From: a virus
Reading direction: 5' to 3' (one strand)
IMG/VR virus record: IMGVR_UViG_3300042332_000520
Span: 1-53,828 of that record
DNA length: 53,828 nucleotides
Both the position numbers and the translations under genes were made by a program. The stretch's first letter is position 1. Every line of letters starts with the position of its first letter. This document shows positions 34,889 through 41,993 of the stretch, in pieces. Under the pieces are notes generated by a model. It saw only the letters and a program-made list of their open reading frames with translations. It was not told where the DNA came from and did no database searches.

Positions 34889-35115
34889 GATAAATTAGAG
34901 TATTTTGATTTCATTAAATCTTCAACTGATTTTTTAACTTTATCTTTTTTGAATGACTCTTCTGCATTCTTCATAGCAGCAAGAGAAGCAATACGAGCCT
35001 TTTCTTCAGACCCTGTATCTTTCAAGGTCTGATTAAAAACACGAATAGCAACTTCTTGCACTGCATCACTCTTTTTAGAGGCCCATTGTGGAGGGTTAGT
35101 TTTTGAATAAGGCAT
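34885..35115 (-). CDS. small ChaB-like protein
   Basis: 76 residues, lysine-rich. PYSKTNPPQWASKKSDAVQEVAIRVFNQTLKDTGSEEKARIASLAAMKNAEESF fits the ChaB-like fold (two helices bracketing a Pro/Trp turn). It directly follows the portal gene and precedes the ChaB-headed fibre protein. In phages such proteins are structural or assembly factors of unknown role. Confidence 0.65.
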   Translation of the reverse strand: MPYSKTNPPQWASKKSDAVQEVAIRVFNQTLKDTGSEEKARIASLAAMKNAEESFKKDKVKKSVEDLMKSKYSNLS

Positions 35116-35117
35116 AA

Positions 35118-36593
35118 TTATCCTGCATTCTCTAAGTTATCGGAACTGGTATCATTACCAGATGGATTTGTTGAAGTACCTTCGCCAGCTGTTTTCATGC
35201 CGTCACCACTTCTAGAGGTCTTTGCAGGAATAAGGGCAGCATTAGGTTCTTCATCTTCAGGTAGACCGTCTACACCTACTGATTCACGAATACGATTTAG
35301 AACAGCACGATCAACTTCAAGTACAGAAGTACTAGCAAAACGTTGAATAGCTTTACTGAATGATTCTAAATCTTCGGTCTGGATATTATCATAATCCATG
35401 TAACCCATTCTGGAAGTATCCCAACCATTGAGTTCATAGGTTTGACGAATTAAATCTTCATTGATTACTTGTGTAATCTTATTGAGCATTGATTCAGCAG
35501 CTGAACCAGATAAAGTACTCTTGATCTGACCAAGTGCAAAAGAACCACCACCAGTTTGACCCATAGTTAATAGATCGGCGAATAAAGAAGTAAGAATTAA
35601 GTTCTTGTAGTATTCTTTAATCTTAGATGTATCCATTGCTTTGCCACCATTAAGGCTTAGAAGCTCTAGATTGAATAAAGGCTGGCGAGTATCTGCATCA
35701 AAAGCTTGTGGTAGAATCAAAGCTGATTGCTGATTTACCTGCAAATTCCGCATTACATTTTCGTAGTAAGCACGAATTGCTTTTTGTTCTGGAGATGCAT
35801 CGTTAGATAGATACTGAGGTGGAAGCTTTAGAACTGGAAGACCAGCTAAATCTTTAGCTACACCGTTGGCTTCGATCTCTTCGATAACAGTGAGAAATCG
35901 CCAAGCTAGATAAGCATCACGCAATGGAGACTTACCGAAAGGATCGCCTTTATGTTTACCTGCTCTAAACAGCATGATCTTGCTGCGAGGAAGTACAATA
36001 GCATTTAAACTACGACTAGCAAAACGATTATACGGATCACTTACTTGAGATAGATTCTGACGAACACCAAGAATTTCATTACCATCATCTGAGAAAACAA
36101 AACGCTCAATAGTCTCTTGGTTACGAATTGGAAGCTTTCTCCATCCGATTAATCCATCATTGTATTTGGAGCCAGCAGCTTTTGTGCGCTTACGATAGAC
36201 TTTTTCATGCACTGAGAAACCAAAAGTATTTGCACTTAGAGCATCACTAATAAATTCAGACCAAGTTTGATCTTGTAAGTCTTGCATCATTTCATTGATG
36301 GCTTTTACTTGATTAAGTTCTTCTTCAGTAGCGTTATCAGGAGCCTTAAATTTCCAATCTACCTTACTAATTAGATTATCAAATAAAGATAAAGCTGAAT
36401 TAATAGTACTGTGGTAGGACATTTGTTTAAATGTATTAACTGAAGCTGGAAAGTTGAGTTCTTTCTTTAGTTCAGTATCCGTTACTCCTGCATAAATATT
36501 AAGGCCAAGATAACCACTTTCAGATAATTTAAATCGTTCAGGTGTATCGCCCATTGTAGCTTTAGTAACTTCTTGTTTTCTTGGTCTTGCCAT
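35118..36593 (-). CDS. portal protein (DUF935-type)
   Basis: 491 residues. Typical of DUF935 portals: SYHSTINSALSLFDNLISKVDWKFKAP, a DQTWSEFISDALSANTFGFSVHEKVYRKR segment, DPFGKSPLRDAYLAWRFLTVIEEIEANGVAKDLAGLPVLKLPP, and GQTGGGSFALGQIKSTLSGSAAESMLNKITQVINEDLIRQTYELNGW. It forms the dodecameric vertex through which DNA is packed. It follows the large terminase gene. Confidence 0.88.
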   Translation of the reverse strand: MARPRKQEVTKATMGDTPERFKLSESGYLGLNIYAGVTDTELKKELNFPASVNTFKQMSYHSTINSALSLFDNLISKVDWKFKAPDNATEEELNQVKAINEMMQDLQDQTWSEFISDALSANTFGFSVHEKVYRKRTKAAGSKYNDGLIGWRKLPIRNQETIERFVFSDDGNEILGVRQNLSQVSDPYNRFASRSLNAIVLPRSKIMLFRAGKHKGDPFGKSPLRDAYLAWRFLTVIEEIEANGVAKDLAGLPVLKLPPQYLSNDASPEQKAIRAYYENVMRNLQVNQQSALILPQAFDADTRQPLFNLELLSLNGGKAMDTSKIKEYYKNLILTSLFADLLTMGQTGGGSFALGQIKSTLSGSAAESMLNKITQVINEDLIRQTYELNGWDTSRMGYMDYDNIQTEDLESFSKAIQRFASTSVLEVDRAVLNRIRESVGVDGLPEDEEPNAALIPAKTSRSGDGMKTAGEGTSTNPSGNDTSSDNLENAG

Positions 36594-36604
36594 TCAAGGC
36601 TCCT

Positions 36605-38077
36605 TTAATTAATAATACTTGAGAATGCAGGTAAGTTTGTCTGTACTTGCATACTTTCAAATGGATTAGAACCTGAGAAATCAGGTAATGTGAAATTAGG
36701 GATTGATGTATCTTTATTCAATAAAAGCATACAGTCTGAACAGCAGTCTACTTGGTCGTCTTTTTTCTTAGGATCGCCATCAAAGATTTCAAGTTCATCG
36801 AAGAAGTCTTTATTCCAGTTCGCTTTTACTACATTAACGAAACCAGCTTGAGCAATACTAGAGAAAGGAGCAAAACGGGTAATCTTGGATTTAACTGGCT
36901 TTGTTAGTCTGCAACTAAAACCCATTTCAGCTAATTTACGTTGCAAGTCTTTAGCATAAGCACCAGCAGCAGCTGCAGGATCAAGCGGAATAGAAATAAT
37001 CACATCTTGTCCATCTTGAATAGCTGTTTGGAAAACTAGTTTCTCAACTTCATGCACTCTATCTCGCAGACCAACTACATCTTCAACTGTGTAGACTTTA
37101 GCTGCATCCTTGGACATTAAAACTCCACGAGTCCAGTCAGGATTAGGATATTGTTCGGACGGTTTACTAAAAGCAAAGTCCCATGCTCGGATTCTTTGAC
37201 GAGCTTTACCATTGGCATGATCTACTAAGCCTACCCATTCTCGTTTAAACAAGCCAGAAGACTCTTGACGAGCAAACCAAGACCCATCTAGCAAGCGTTC
37301 CTTTTCAACCCTTGGAAGGGACATTAAACGGCTAATATAGTCAGGTTGTGCTTTGAGCAAAGGTGGGTTATCTCTGCAGGTAGCACCAATGAAAGTAAAA
37401 GAGCTGATACCGGACTCATCACCGGAACCATGTACAGTTTCTGCAGCTTCGAGGCTATTATACCAAAGCATGGTATTGCCTTGTCTAAAGAAGAAACGCT
37501 TATAACCAGTTTTCTCTTGTAAAGGAATACCTGTTTGAGGGTCTAGATAAAAGTCCTCTAACCAGCCTCTTAAAAAGCTGTTATAATCAGGGTTGGTCAT
37601 TAGGAACATCTGTGGTTTGTAATCCACGTAAGCATTTCGCATACGAGATAACAAATAGACGACCATTTCTTCCTCAAAGTCCGTAGCTTCATCAAAAATA
37701 ACTAAACTGTATTGACCACCTTTGTGATCGTACATGTTACTTGAGTGCTGCATGTGACTGAATTTGAGAAGTGCTCCATTAGGGAATATAATTTCTAGTT
37801 CTCGTGTACGAATACGTAAGTTTGGAAACAAAGCACTGTATAAGTTACAAGCTTCTTGCCAAACAGAACCGGGAGCAGTAAGCATCTTAGATGTTCTACG
37901 GAAAATAACTCCAGTAGCTCTAGGATGCTGCATGAATTTTAAAGCAATAAGCAGTGAGGTATAAGTCTTACCTGAACCTGCTGCTCCACCAGCCAGAGTA
38001 ATAGTTGAATCACTATTTAAAAATAACTCTTGCTTTTTAGAGGCTGGTCCAATTACAACTTGTTTCTCGTTCTGCAT
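36605..38077 (-). CDS. terL: terminase large subunit
   Basis: 490 residues. ATPase domain: Walker A GGAAGSGKT (about 30-38) and Walker B LVIFDEATD (near 130). The C-terminal nuclease has acidic positions in RAWDFAF (near 294) and DQVDCCSDC (near 445). It packages DNA into the prohead and cuts concatemers. It lies between the small terminase and portal genes. Length is normal for the family. Confidence 0.94.
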   Translation of the reverse strand: MQNEKQVVIGPASKKQELFLNSDSTITLAGGAAGSGKTYTSLLIALKFMQHPRATGVIFRRTSKMLTAPGSVWQEACNLYSALFPNLRIRTRELEIIFPNGALLKFSHMQHSSNMYDHKGGQYSLVIFDEATDFEEEMVVYLLSRMRNAYVDYKPQMFLMTNPDYNSFLRGWLEDFYLDPQTGIPLQEKTGYKRFFFRQGNTMLWYNSLEAAETVHGSGDESGISSFTFIGATCRDNPPLLKAQPDYISRLMSLPRVEKERLLDGSWFARQESSGLFKREWVGLVDHANGKARQRIRAWDFAFSKPSEQYPNPDWTRGVLMSKDAAKVYTVEDVVGLRDRVHEVEKLVFQTAIQDGQDVIISIPLDPAAAAGAYAKDLQRKLAEMGFSCRLTKPVKSKITRFAPFSSIAQAGFVNVVKANWNKDFFDELEIFDGDPKKKDDQVDCCSDCMLLLNKDTSIPNFTLPDFSGSNPFESMQVQTNLPAFSSIIN

Positions 38078-38085
38078 TTATATCC

Positions 38086-38439
38086 TTACGCAGCTTTTTC
38101 TTCTTGCTCAATTACTTTGAGAGAGAATAAAGGTGCATTATGTTGTTGAATTTCAGTGCCTTGTTCTTCTGCATGATCTTCATCGTAAACATCTAGTGTA
38201 AGTCTGCGATAATTGTCTAAAAGAACAGTAGCTGCTTTTAATTGGTTTTGGTGACTAGCTTCTTCATTCTTCATGATTTTGGCAGCTTGCATAATGGCTT
38301 CTGCTACATGAGGTTTGATTTTGCGAAGCAGCATGATTAACTCACGCTCTTTTAGTTCACGATTAGTTGGTTTATCTAAAACGCTGTCCTTCTTAGGGCG
38401 ACCGTTTGGATTACCTGATTTGCCTTTTGTAAAAGCCAT
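38086..38439 (-). CDS. terS: terminase small subunit
   Basis: I start at ATG 38439, where AAGGAG lies five bases upstream; the longer frame from 38529 runs through the leader hairpin. 117 residues. N-terminal FTKGKSGNPNGRPKKDS is the basic DNA-binding segment of DUF5681-type phage small terminases. A helical middle and acidic tail follow. It recognises the packaging start and hands DNA to terL, encoded nine bases downstream. Confidence 0.75.
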   Translation of the reverse strand: MAFTKGKSGNPNGRPKKDSVLDKPTNRELKERELIMLLRKIKPHVAEAIMQAAKIMKNEEASHQNQLKAATVLLDNYRRLTLDVYDEDHAEEQGTEIQQHNAPLFSLKVIEQEEKAA

Positions 38440-38457
38440 AATATCTCCTTGAATTAG

Positions 38458-38477
38458 CTCTGGTGACGACTCCAGAG
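38458..38477 (-). promoter_or_regulatory. leader hairpin upstream of terS
   Basis: Perfect CTCTGG/CCAGAG 6-bp stem with an 8-base loop, about 13 bases before the AAGGAG of terS. May mark processing of the tRNA transcript or protect the 5' end of the structural mRNA. Confidence 0.45.
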
Positions 38478-38742
38478 TAGCCTTTTCGTATCTACCGCAG
38501 AAGGAACGCTGTATTCTTTGCATAAGCACTTGGCAATGCTTACCTGAAGCTTCTACACTTCATGTTACCTCGCAACAGATTCGAGGGACGCCTAAAACCG
38601 AGGTGACTTCGGACCTAAGGTAGGTTCGGTACGTCCTTTGTCTATGGACAGTGGACAAAATAAGTGTGCGTTTTAACTTATAGCGTAAGTCGCACCCCTT
38701 GCTACTTCCCGTAATAGCCTAAGCTATCTCTCGAACGGTTTC
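38478..38742 (-). other. non-coding spacer between tRNA cluster and terS
   Basis: About 265 bases with no credible gene, no tRNA arms and no clear promoter. On the minus strand it contains several small self-complementary stretches (for example AGGTCC...GGACCT near 38620), so a structured RNA is possible. I cannot name one. Confidence 0.4.
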
Positions 38743-38832
38743 TGGCGGACAGGGACGGAGTTGAACCCTCAAGGCCCGTTAAGGCTCGGCTGCTTTCAAG
38801 GCAGTTTTCGTCGCCAATCGATTTGCCTGTCC
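38743..38832 (-). tRNA. tRNA-Ser (UGA)
   Basis: Acceptor GGACAGG/CCTGTCC with encoded GCCA, long variable arm, T-loop GTTCAAC. The anticodon loop reads TGA in a 5-bp stem. Reads UCN codons, especially UCA. Confidence 0.9.
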
Positions 38833-38837
38833 GTATA

Positions 38838-38923
38838 TGGTGGGCACTCTAGGACTCGAACCTAGTAGTCTTTTGGACGGCGGATTTACAGTCCGCTGCA
38901 GTCACCAGTGCTGCTCAATACCC
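38838..38923 (-). tRNA. tRNA-Tyr (GUA)
   Basis: Anticodon stem GCGGA/TCCGC with loop CTGTAAA, giving GTA. It has the long variable arm expected of bacterial tRNA-Tyr and encoded ACCA. The acceptor has two wobble pairs. Confidence 0.9.
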
Positions 38924-38954
38924 TTTGTTGTTTGCTATTTGCGAATAGCGAATA

Positions 38955-39032
38955 TGGTCCGTAATGAATGATTCGAACATTCGATATCTCGGCCCCAAAC
39001 CGAGTGACTTAACCAGACTAGCCTAATTACGG
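38955..39032 (-). tRNA. tRNA-Pro (UGG)
   Basis: Acceptor CCGTAAT/ATTACGG with ACCA; anticodon stem CTCGG/CCGAG with loop TTTGGGG, anticodon TGG. Standard T-loop GTTCGAATC. Confidence 0.92.
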
Positions 39033-39041
39033 ATGTTAAGA

Positions 39042-39117
39042 TGGCGTATCCCGTAGGAGTCGAACCCACAACCTGCGGATTTGGAATCCGCCACTCTGCC
39101 AGTTGAGTTAGAGATAC
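39042..39117 (-). tRNA. tRNA-Trp (CCA)
   Basis: Acceptor GTATCTC/GGGATAC with GCCA; anticodon stem GCGGA/TCCGC with loop TTCCAAA, anticodon CCA. Serves the single UGG codon. Confidence 0.92.
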
Positions 39118-39123
39118 ATTTGT

Positions 39124-39201
39124 TGGCAGAGGATACTGGATTCGAACCAATGATACTAATTTCAAAGACTAGTGCTTTAGGCCAGACTAAGCTAATCCCC
39201 A
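39124..39201 (-). tRNA. tRNA-Gln (UUG)
   Basis: Anticodon stem CTAGT/ATTAG with loop CTTTGAA, anticodon TTG. The acceptor begins with T and has a weak first pair, as is characteristic of tRNA-Gln. Encoded GCCA. Confidence 0.85.
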
Positions 39202-39207
39202 ACAAAC

Positions 39208-39299
39208 TGGCGGAAGATACAGGATTCGAACCTGTGGGACAGCTTTCGCCGCCCTATTGTTTAGCAAACAACCGCAATCGGCCTCTCTGCCAATCTTCC
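39208..39299 (-). tRNA. tRNA-Ser (GCU)
   Basis: Acceptor GGAAGAT/ATCTTCC, long variable arm, anticodon loop TTGCTAA (anticodon GCT), encoded GCCA. Reads AGU/AGC; with the UGA isoacceptor it covers serine codons in two boxes. Confidence 0.9.
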
Positions 39300-39304
39300 T
39301 TATT

Positions 39305-39379
39305 TGGCTGGCAAAAGTGGGATCGAACCACTGACCGGACGGTTAACAGCCGTCTGCTCTACCTCTGAGCTATATGCCA
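39305..39379 (-). tRNA. tRNA-Asn (GUU)
   Basis: D-arm AGCTCAGAGGTAGAGC is standard; anticodon stem GACGG/CCGTC with loop CTGTTAA, anticodon GTT; encoded GCCA. One acceptor mismatch. Confidence 0.92.
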
Positions 39380-39560
39380 AAATTCTTCCAACTGTTACCT
39401 TATGCTCTTTCCGTTGGCGATTGAGCAGCCGAACTTTTTACGTAGTTGACGAACCCTTAGGGACGTACAGCGGAATACACGTTTATTGGAAAGTTCCGAT
39501 AGCACCCATCGTCACTAACAACCGTTGAATGGATGATCCTACCAGTTCCATTATTTGCCT
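39380..39560 (-). other. spacer inside the tRNA cluster
   Basis: About 180 bases with no T-loop, no acceptor pair and no open frame of interest. I see nothing that supports a further tRNA. Confidence 0.45.
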
Positions 39561-39636
39561 TGGTGACCTCACCGGGATTCGAACCCGGCTTATCTGCGTG
39601 AAAGGCAGATGTTCTAACCTACTAAACTACAAGGTC
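39561..39636 (-). tRNA. tRNA-Glu (UUC)
   Basis: Acceptor GACCTTG/TGAGGTC with ACCA; anticodon stem TCTGC/GCAGA with loop CTTTCAC, anticodon TTC; T-arm CCGGG TTCGAAT CCCGG. Confidence 0.93.
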
Positions 39637-39644
39637 ATATTTAT

Positions 39645-39728
39645 TGGTGCTTCAGGAGAGACTCGAACTCTCAATCCTCTCGGCATTGGTTTCTAAGACC
39701 AACGTGTATACCATTCCACCACCGAAGC
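39645..39728 (-). tRNA. tRNA-Leu (UAG)
   Basis: Acceptor GCTTCGG/CTGAAGC with ACCA, long variable arm, anticodon stem TTGGT/ACCAA with loop CTTAGAA, anticodon TAG. Reads CUN. Confidence 0.93.
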
Positions 39729-39730
39729 TT

Positions 39731-39806
39731 TGGTACGGAAAACTGGACTTGAACCAGTGACCTGTCGCTTATCAAGCGAATGCTCTACCAACTGAGCTAT
39801 ATCCGT
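39731..39806 (-). tRNA. tRNA-Ile (GAU)
   Basis: D-arm AGCTCAGTTGGTAGAGC; anticodon stem TTCGC/GCGAC (first pair T-C unpaired) with loop TTGATAA, anticodon GAT; encoded ACCA. Confidence 0.92.
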
Positions 39807-39819
39807 ATTATATTGTATT

Positions 39820-39904
39820 TGGTGCTGAAGGTGAGACTCGAACTCACGTAAGATTTCTCTGACGGCTTACAAAACCGTTGCAATTGCCGCTATGCGACTT
39901 CAGC
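39820..39904 (-). tRNA. tRNA with UGU (Thr) anticodon and a long variable arm
   Basis: Acceptor GCTGAAG/CTTCAGC with ACCA; anticodon stem ACGGT/GCCGT with loop TTTGTAA, anticodon TGT. Between anticodon and T stems lie 14 bases with an AGA-GAAA-TCT stem-loop, so the molecule is type II in shape, 85 nt. The pairs G1-C72 and C2-G71 with G35 and U36 agree with known ThrRS identity elements, so it is probably charged with threonine, but a threonine tRNA with a helical variable arm is unusual. Confidence 0.6.
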
Positions 39905-39908
39905 TTAT

Positions 39909-39982
39909 TGGAAGCGGGTACTGGATTCGAACCAGTGATGCTGCGAGCTTATGAGACTGCAGTAGTGACCACCTTACCCGCT
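39909..39982 (-). tRNA. tRNA-Met-like (CAU), noncanonical D arm
   Basis: Acceptor AGCGGGT/ACCCGCT with TCCA and a sound T-arm ACTGG/CCAGT. The anticodon loop CTCATAA reads CAT. The anticodon stem needs a bulged C, and the D-arm is about four bases short with a very small loop. It may be a decaying or specialised tRNA. Confidence 0.5.
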
Positions 39983-39991
39983 ATGTGTTCT

Positions 39992-40186
39992 TTAGATAGA
40001 ATCTCCAGTATCATTATCATCATAGATATGAGCCTGTGTTCTACCTGTTGGATTTTTAAGTAGACTAAATTCTACTTCTGTTTCTGAATCAATTTCATCC
40101 AGTACTATACTTCTGCACTCATTACACTCATAGGTGTTATTAAAAATAGTGTGTTTAAAGTACTGGTTGCAAATAATGCATTTCAT
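39992..40186 (-). CDS. small zinc-ribbon-like protein
   Basis: I start at ATG 40186, preceded by GGGA five bases upstream; longer frames to 40261 lack a ribosome site. 64 residues. Cys3, Cys6, Cys21 and Cys24 form two CxxC pairs 15 residues apart, a zinc-ribbon pattern, followed by an acidic tail. It is first in the transcript from the promoter at 40452-40480 and precedes the tRNA genes. Possibly a transcription or nucleic-acid-binding factor. Confidence 0.6.
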   Translation of the reverse strand: MKCIICNQYFKHTIFNNTYECNECRSIVLDEIDSETEVEFSLLKNPTGRTQAHIYDDNDTGDSI

Positions 40187-40261
40187 AATGTTCCCAAATA
40201 TATATTCTGATTGTATCTCATTATAGTCAATATAGAGTATTTTGTCCATTATGAGATACAC

Positions 40262-40451
40262 TACCCTTACGGGGATAGGTGACGGTTCCTACCTTCTACC
40301 GATAAGTGGTGTTGAAAGGAGGGAAAGTACACTACGAATCATAGACGGTTATTATCCTGTAGGTTAATAGCTATTAATCAGCATGCAGGGTATAGGCGCT
40401 TAAAACCTATATTTACGTAGCTAGTTGGCTATTATTTACAAGATAAGTCTA
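40262..40451 (-). promoter_or_regulatory. long untranslated leader upstream of the zinc-ribbon gene
   Basis: About 190-260 bases between the promoter at 40452-40480 and the gene at 40186. They are GC-richer than the surroundings, contain no open frame and have short self-complementary parts near 40270-40300 (CTATCCC...GGGTAG with one bulge). It might be a structured regulatory leader; I do not recognise a riboswitch. Confidence 0.35.
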
Positions 40452-40480
40452 ATTATAGCATGACTTATTGTATTTTTCAA
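40452..40480 (-). promoter_or_regulatory. strong sigma-70-like promoter facing the tRNA cluster
   Basis: Minus strand TTGAAA (40480-40475), a 17-bp spacer and TATAAT (40457-40452), close to consensus with TG at the extended -10. It directs transcription of the zinc-ribbon gene, tRNAs and probably terS/terL. Confidence 0.82.
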
Positions 40481-40486
40481 GGTAAA

Positions 40487-40972
40487 TCAATCAAATATAC
40501 AATATTTACTTAAAATTTTAGCATACTTCAACTGCAATTTATTAAACATACGTCTTGCAACTACAATATCTTGCACAACTAAGATTCTATCTTTACCCTC
40601 TTCTCTCCAATGCAGCACATAGCTGAACATATCTTGAGCATGAGGGACTATACGTAACGTACCACTTAGATTTCTTTGTGCTTCCTTTATGGAGTTATGC
40701 ACCTTTCTAGTTACGGTAGTTAGATTTTGTAATTTATAGTTACTCGTATCTAAGTTCTTATGCAGTACAACCTTATCTTTAGGCACAAGTTTGTTATTAC
40801 CTAACTCTATGGCTGTCTTGTTAGCTTTAATTTTATACTTCTTACCCTTTTTATAAAAAATTAGGTATCCTTCTTCATCTGGAAATATCTGACGATAAGG
40901 CACATTCCCTTTTAATAAAAAGAAAGCACCTAACATTGGATCATAGTTTATTAAATCTTTCATATTGTCCAT
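40487..40972 (-). CDS. HNH/AP2-like phage protein
   Basis: 161 residues. INYDPMLGAFFLLKG (N-terminal motif of phage HNH-type proteins), then VVLHKNLDTSNYKLQNLTTVTRKVHNSIKEAQRNLSGT, and a closing HWREEGKDRILVVQDIVVARRMFNKLQLKYAKI. The HxNLDTxNxxxxNL core recalls HNH endonucleases, but a full catalytic set is not obvious. The C-terminus resembles AP2-like or DNA-binding parts of homing-type proteins. Preceded by a strong promoter at 41001-41029. Confidence 0.5.
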   Translation of the reverse strand: MDNMKDLINYDPMLGAFFLLKGNVPYRQIFPDEEGYLIFYKKGKKYKIKANKTAIELGNNKLVPKDKVVLHKNLDTSNYKLQNLTTVTRKVHNSIKEAQRNLSGTLRIVPHAQDMFSYVLHWREEGKDRILVVQDIVVARRMFNKLQLKYAKILSKYCIFD

Positions 40973-41000
40973 AAGTATAGGTTGAATTCTGAATTTACTG

Positions 41001-41029
41001 ATTGTACCATTGGATTAGTACGTTGTCAA
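41001..41029 (-). promoter_or_regulatory. near-consensus promoter for the HNH-like gene
   Basis: Minus strand TTGACA (41029-41024), a 17-bp spacer and TACAAT (41006-41001). The predicted start lies about 20 bases before the gene. Confidence 0.82.
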
Positions 41030-41082
41030 GCACATCTCAGAATATTTCTATGTTTTATGACATTCATGGTTATAGTATGTAC

Positions 41083-41100
41083 TGTTGTATTTATACAACA
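41083..41100. repeat. palindrome, candidate operator
   Basis: Arms TGTTGTA/TACAACA around TTTA, with outer TATG/CATA extending the symmetry. It lies between the promoter of the HNH-like gene and the AT-rich tract, where an operator would fit. Confidence 0.5.
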
Positions 41101-41148
41101 CATAGCATACGGTACAGCTTTATCAAGTTAGAAAGAGAGAAAGCCTAA

Positions 41149-41212
41149 TGTATATTATAACGTACGTATAATATAAATATTATTATTCAATCTTAAAAAT
41201 AAATCTTATTAG
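41149..41212. other. AT-rich tract next to iterons
   Basis: A 64-base stretch of almost only A and T (with ACGTACGT in its middle), directly beside three iterons. It would melt easily and could serve as a DNA unwinding element. No gene. Confidence 0.5.
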
Positions 41213-41213
41213 T

Positions 41214-41277
41214 GTGCAGAATTCGCCATATGGTGTGTGCAAATTTCGCCATATCACGAGTGCATTTTTCGCCATAT
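41214..41277. repeat. three 23-bp-spaced direct repeats (iterons)
   Basis: GTGCA(N)4TTCGCCATAT-like 18-base units start at 41214, 41237 and 41260, exactly 23 bp apart, sharing TTCGCCATAT. Spacing of two helical turns places them on one face. The last unit reaches the stop codon of the winged-helix gene. They look like binding sites for that protein, at an origin or operator. Confidence 0.75.
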
Positions 41278-41645
41278 CAGAAAGGATCAGACTCTTCATG
41301 AGTTGGTGCTTTGGGTTTGTACAAGTTGTATAGATCATGCACAACGTAGCTATGGGAAATGACAGATCGCTCTGCATTGTGTAACTTGCGTTTATAGATA
41401 GAAATCAACTTAGCCTCTTCCAAAGCTTTGATGCTGTCGTTAACTGTCTTACGAGCTAACCCTAGTTCTTCTCCAATTTCCTGCATATTCTCATGATAGG
41501 CTTTACTTAGCCTACTAAAGAACGTGTACTTATATAGCATGTGAGTGTAGACTAACTTAGCATTAGATGTAAGGTCTTTCCTGCTCTTTAGGGCATTAGA
41601 CATACGCATCCAAGTGTTTGGTGTTTCGTTTGTAGTGATGGGCAC
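41277..41645 (-). CDS. winged-helix DNA-binding protein, candidate replication initiator or regulator
   Basis: I use GTG 41645, which has a strong AAAGGAGG just upstream; no good ATG exists. 122 residues. LTSNAKLVYTHMLYKYTFF...IGEELGLARKTVNDSIKALEEAKLISIYKR (residues 25-86) is the pattern of helix-turn-helix 36/replication-protein-type winged helices. It lies beside three iterons and an AT-rich tract. A divergent promoter pair (41668-41726) controls it together with the neighbouring rightward gene. An autoregulator or an initiator both fit. Confidence 0.6.
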   Translation of the reverse strand: MPITTNETPNTWMRMSNALKSRKDLTSNAKLVYTHMLYKYTFFSRLSKAYHENMQEIGEELGLARKTVNDSIKALEEAKLISIYKRKLHNAERSVISHSYVVHDLYNLYKPKAPTHEESDPF

Positions 41646-41667
41646 AGTACCTCCTTTTCTAATTTGG

Positions 41668-41695
41668 ATTCTAGCACCAAAAAGGCACAAGTCAA
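41668..41695 (-). promoter_or_regulatory. promoter of the winged-helix gene
   Basis: Minus strand TTGACT (41695-41690), a 16-bp spacer and TAGAAT (41673-41668). Predicted start about 16 bases before GTG 41645. Confidence 0.7.
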
Positions 41696-41698
41696 CTG

Positions 41699-41726
41699 TT
41701 GTGTTTAAAAATTTTTATGGTATAAT
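41699..41726 (+). promoter_or_regulatory. divergent promoter toward phoH and clpP genes
   Basis: Plus strand TTGTGT (41699-41704), a 16-bp spacer and TATAAT (41721-41726). The -35 elements of the two divergent promoters are four bases apart. Confidence 0.65.
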
Positions 41727-41753
41727 GTAAGTTCAACTTAACAAAGGAGTCCC

Positions 41754-41972
41754 ATGACTAAGAAAATTGAAGCTTATAGTTTATACGAATTCTGTCAACT
41801 AGTTCAAGATGCTGTACTGGAAGGTTATCGATTTGATTTCGACAGCAATGATAATTTCCCTACTGCTTTCGGTTCATTGCTAGTAGCTGGTATGGTTTTA
41901 CCTGCAAAAGCTACTGAAGCACCTAAGGAAGATAAAGCACCTAAAAGAGGTCGTCCAGCATTGGCTGAATAA
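41754..41972 (+). CDS. small protein with AT-hook-like tail
   Basis: 72 residues. First 45 residues are helical and acidic (SLYEFCQLVQDAVLEGYRF), and the last 22 residues are Lys/Pro-rich with KRGRPALAE, matching the GRP core of an AT-hook. AAAGGAG precedes the ATG. First gene of the rightward operon with the PhoH-like ATPase. A DNA-binding role is only suggested by the tail. Confidence 0.55.
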   Translation: MTKKIEAYSLYEFCQLVQDAVLEGYRFDFDSNDNFPTAFGSLLVAGMVLPAKATEAPKEDKAPKRGRPALAE

Positions 41973-41993
41973 TTAACTAAAGATCGGAGCAGT

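Noticed and set aside
38478-38742. Additional tRNA or tmRNA
   Set aside because: No acceptor pair, T-loop or tag frame could be found on either strand.
39081-39368. Plus-strand frame across tRNA genes
   Set aside because: Runs through four complete tRNA genes; the apparent peptide is tRNA antisense.
41214-41277. CRISPR array
   Set aside because: Only three short repeats with 5-base gaps and no spacer-length inserts; iterons explain them better.
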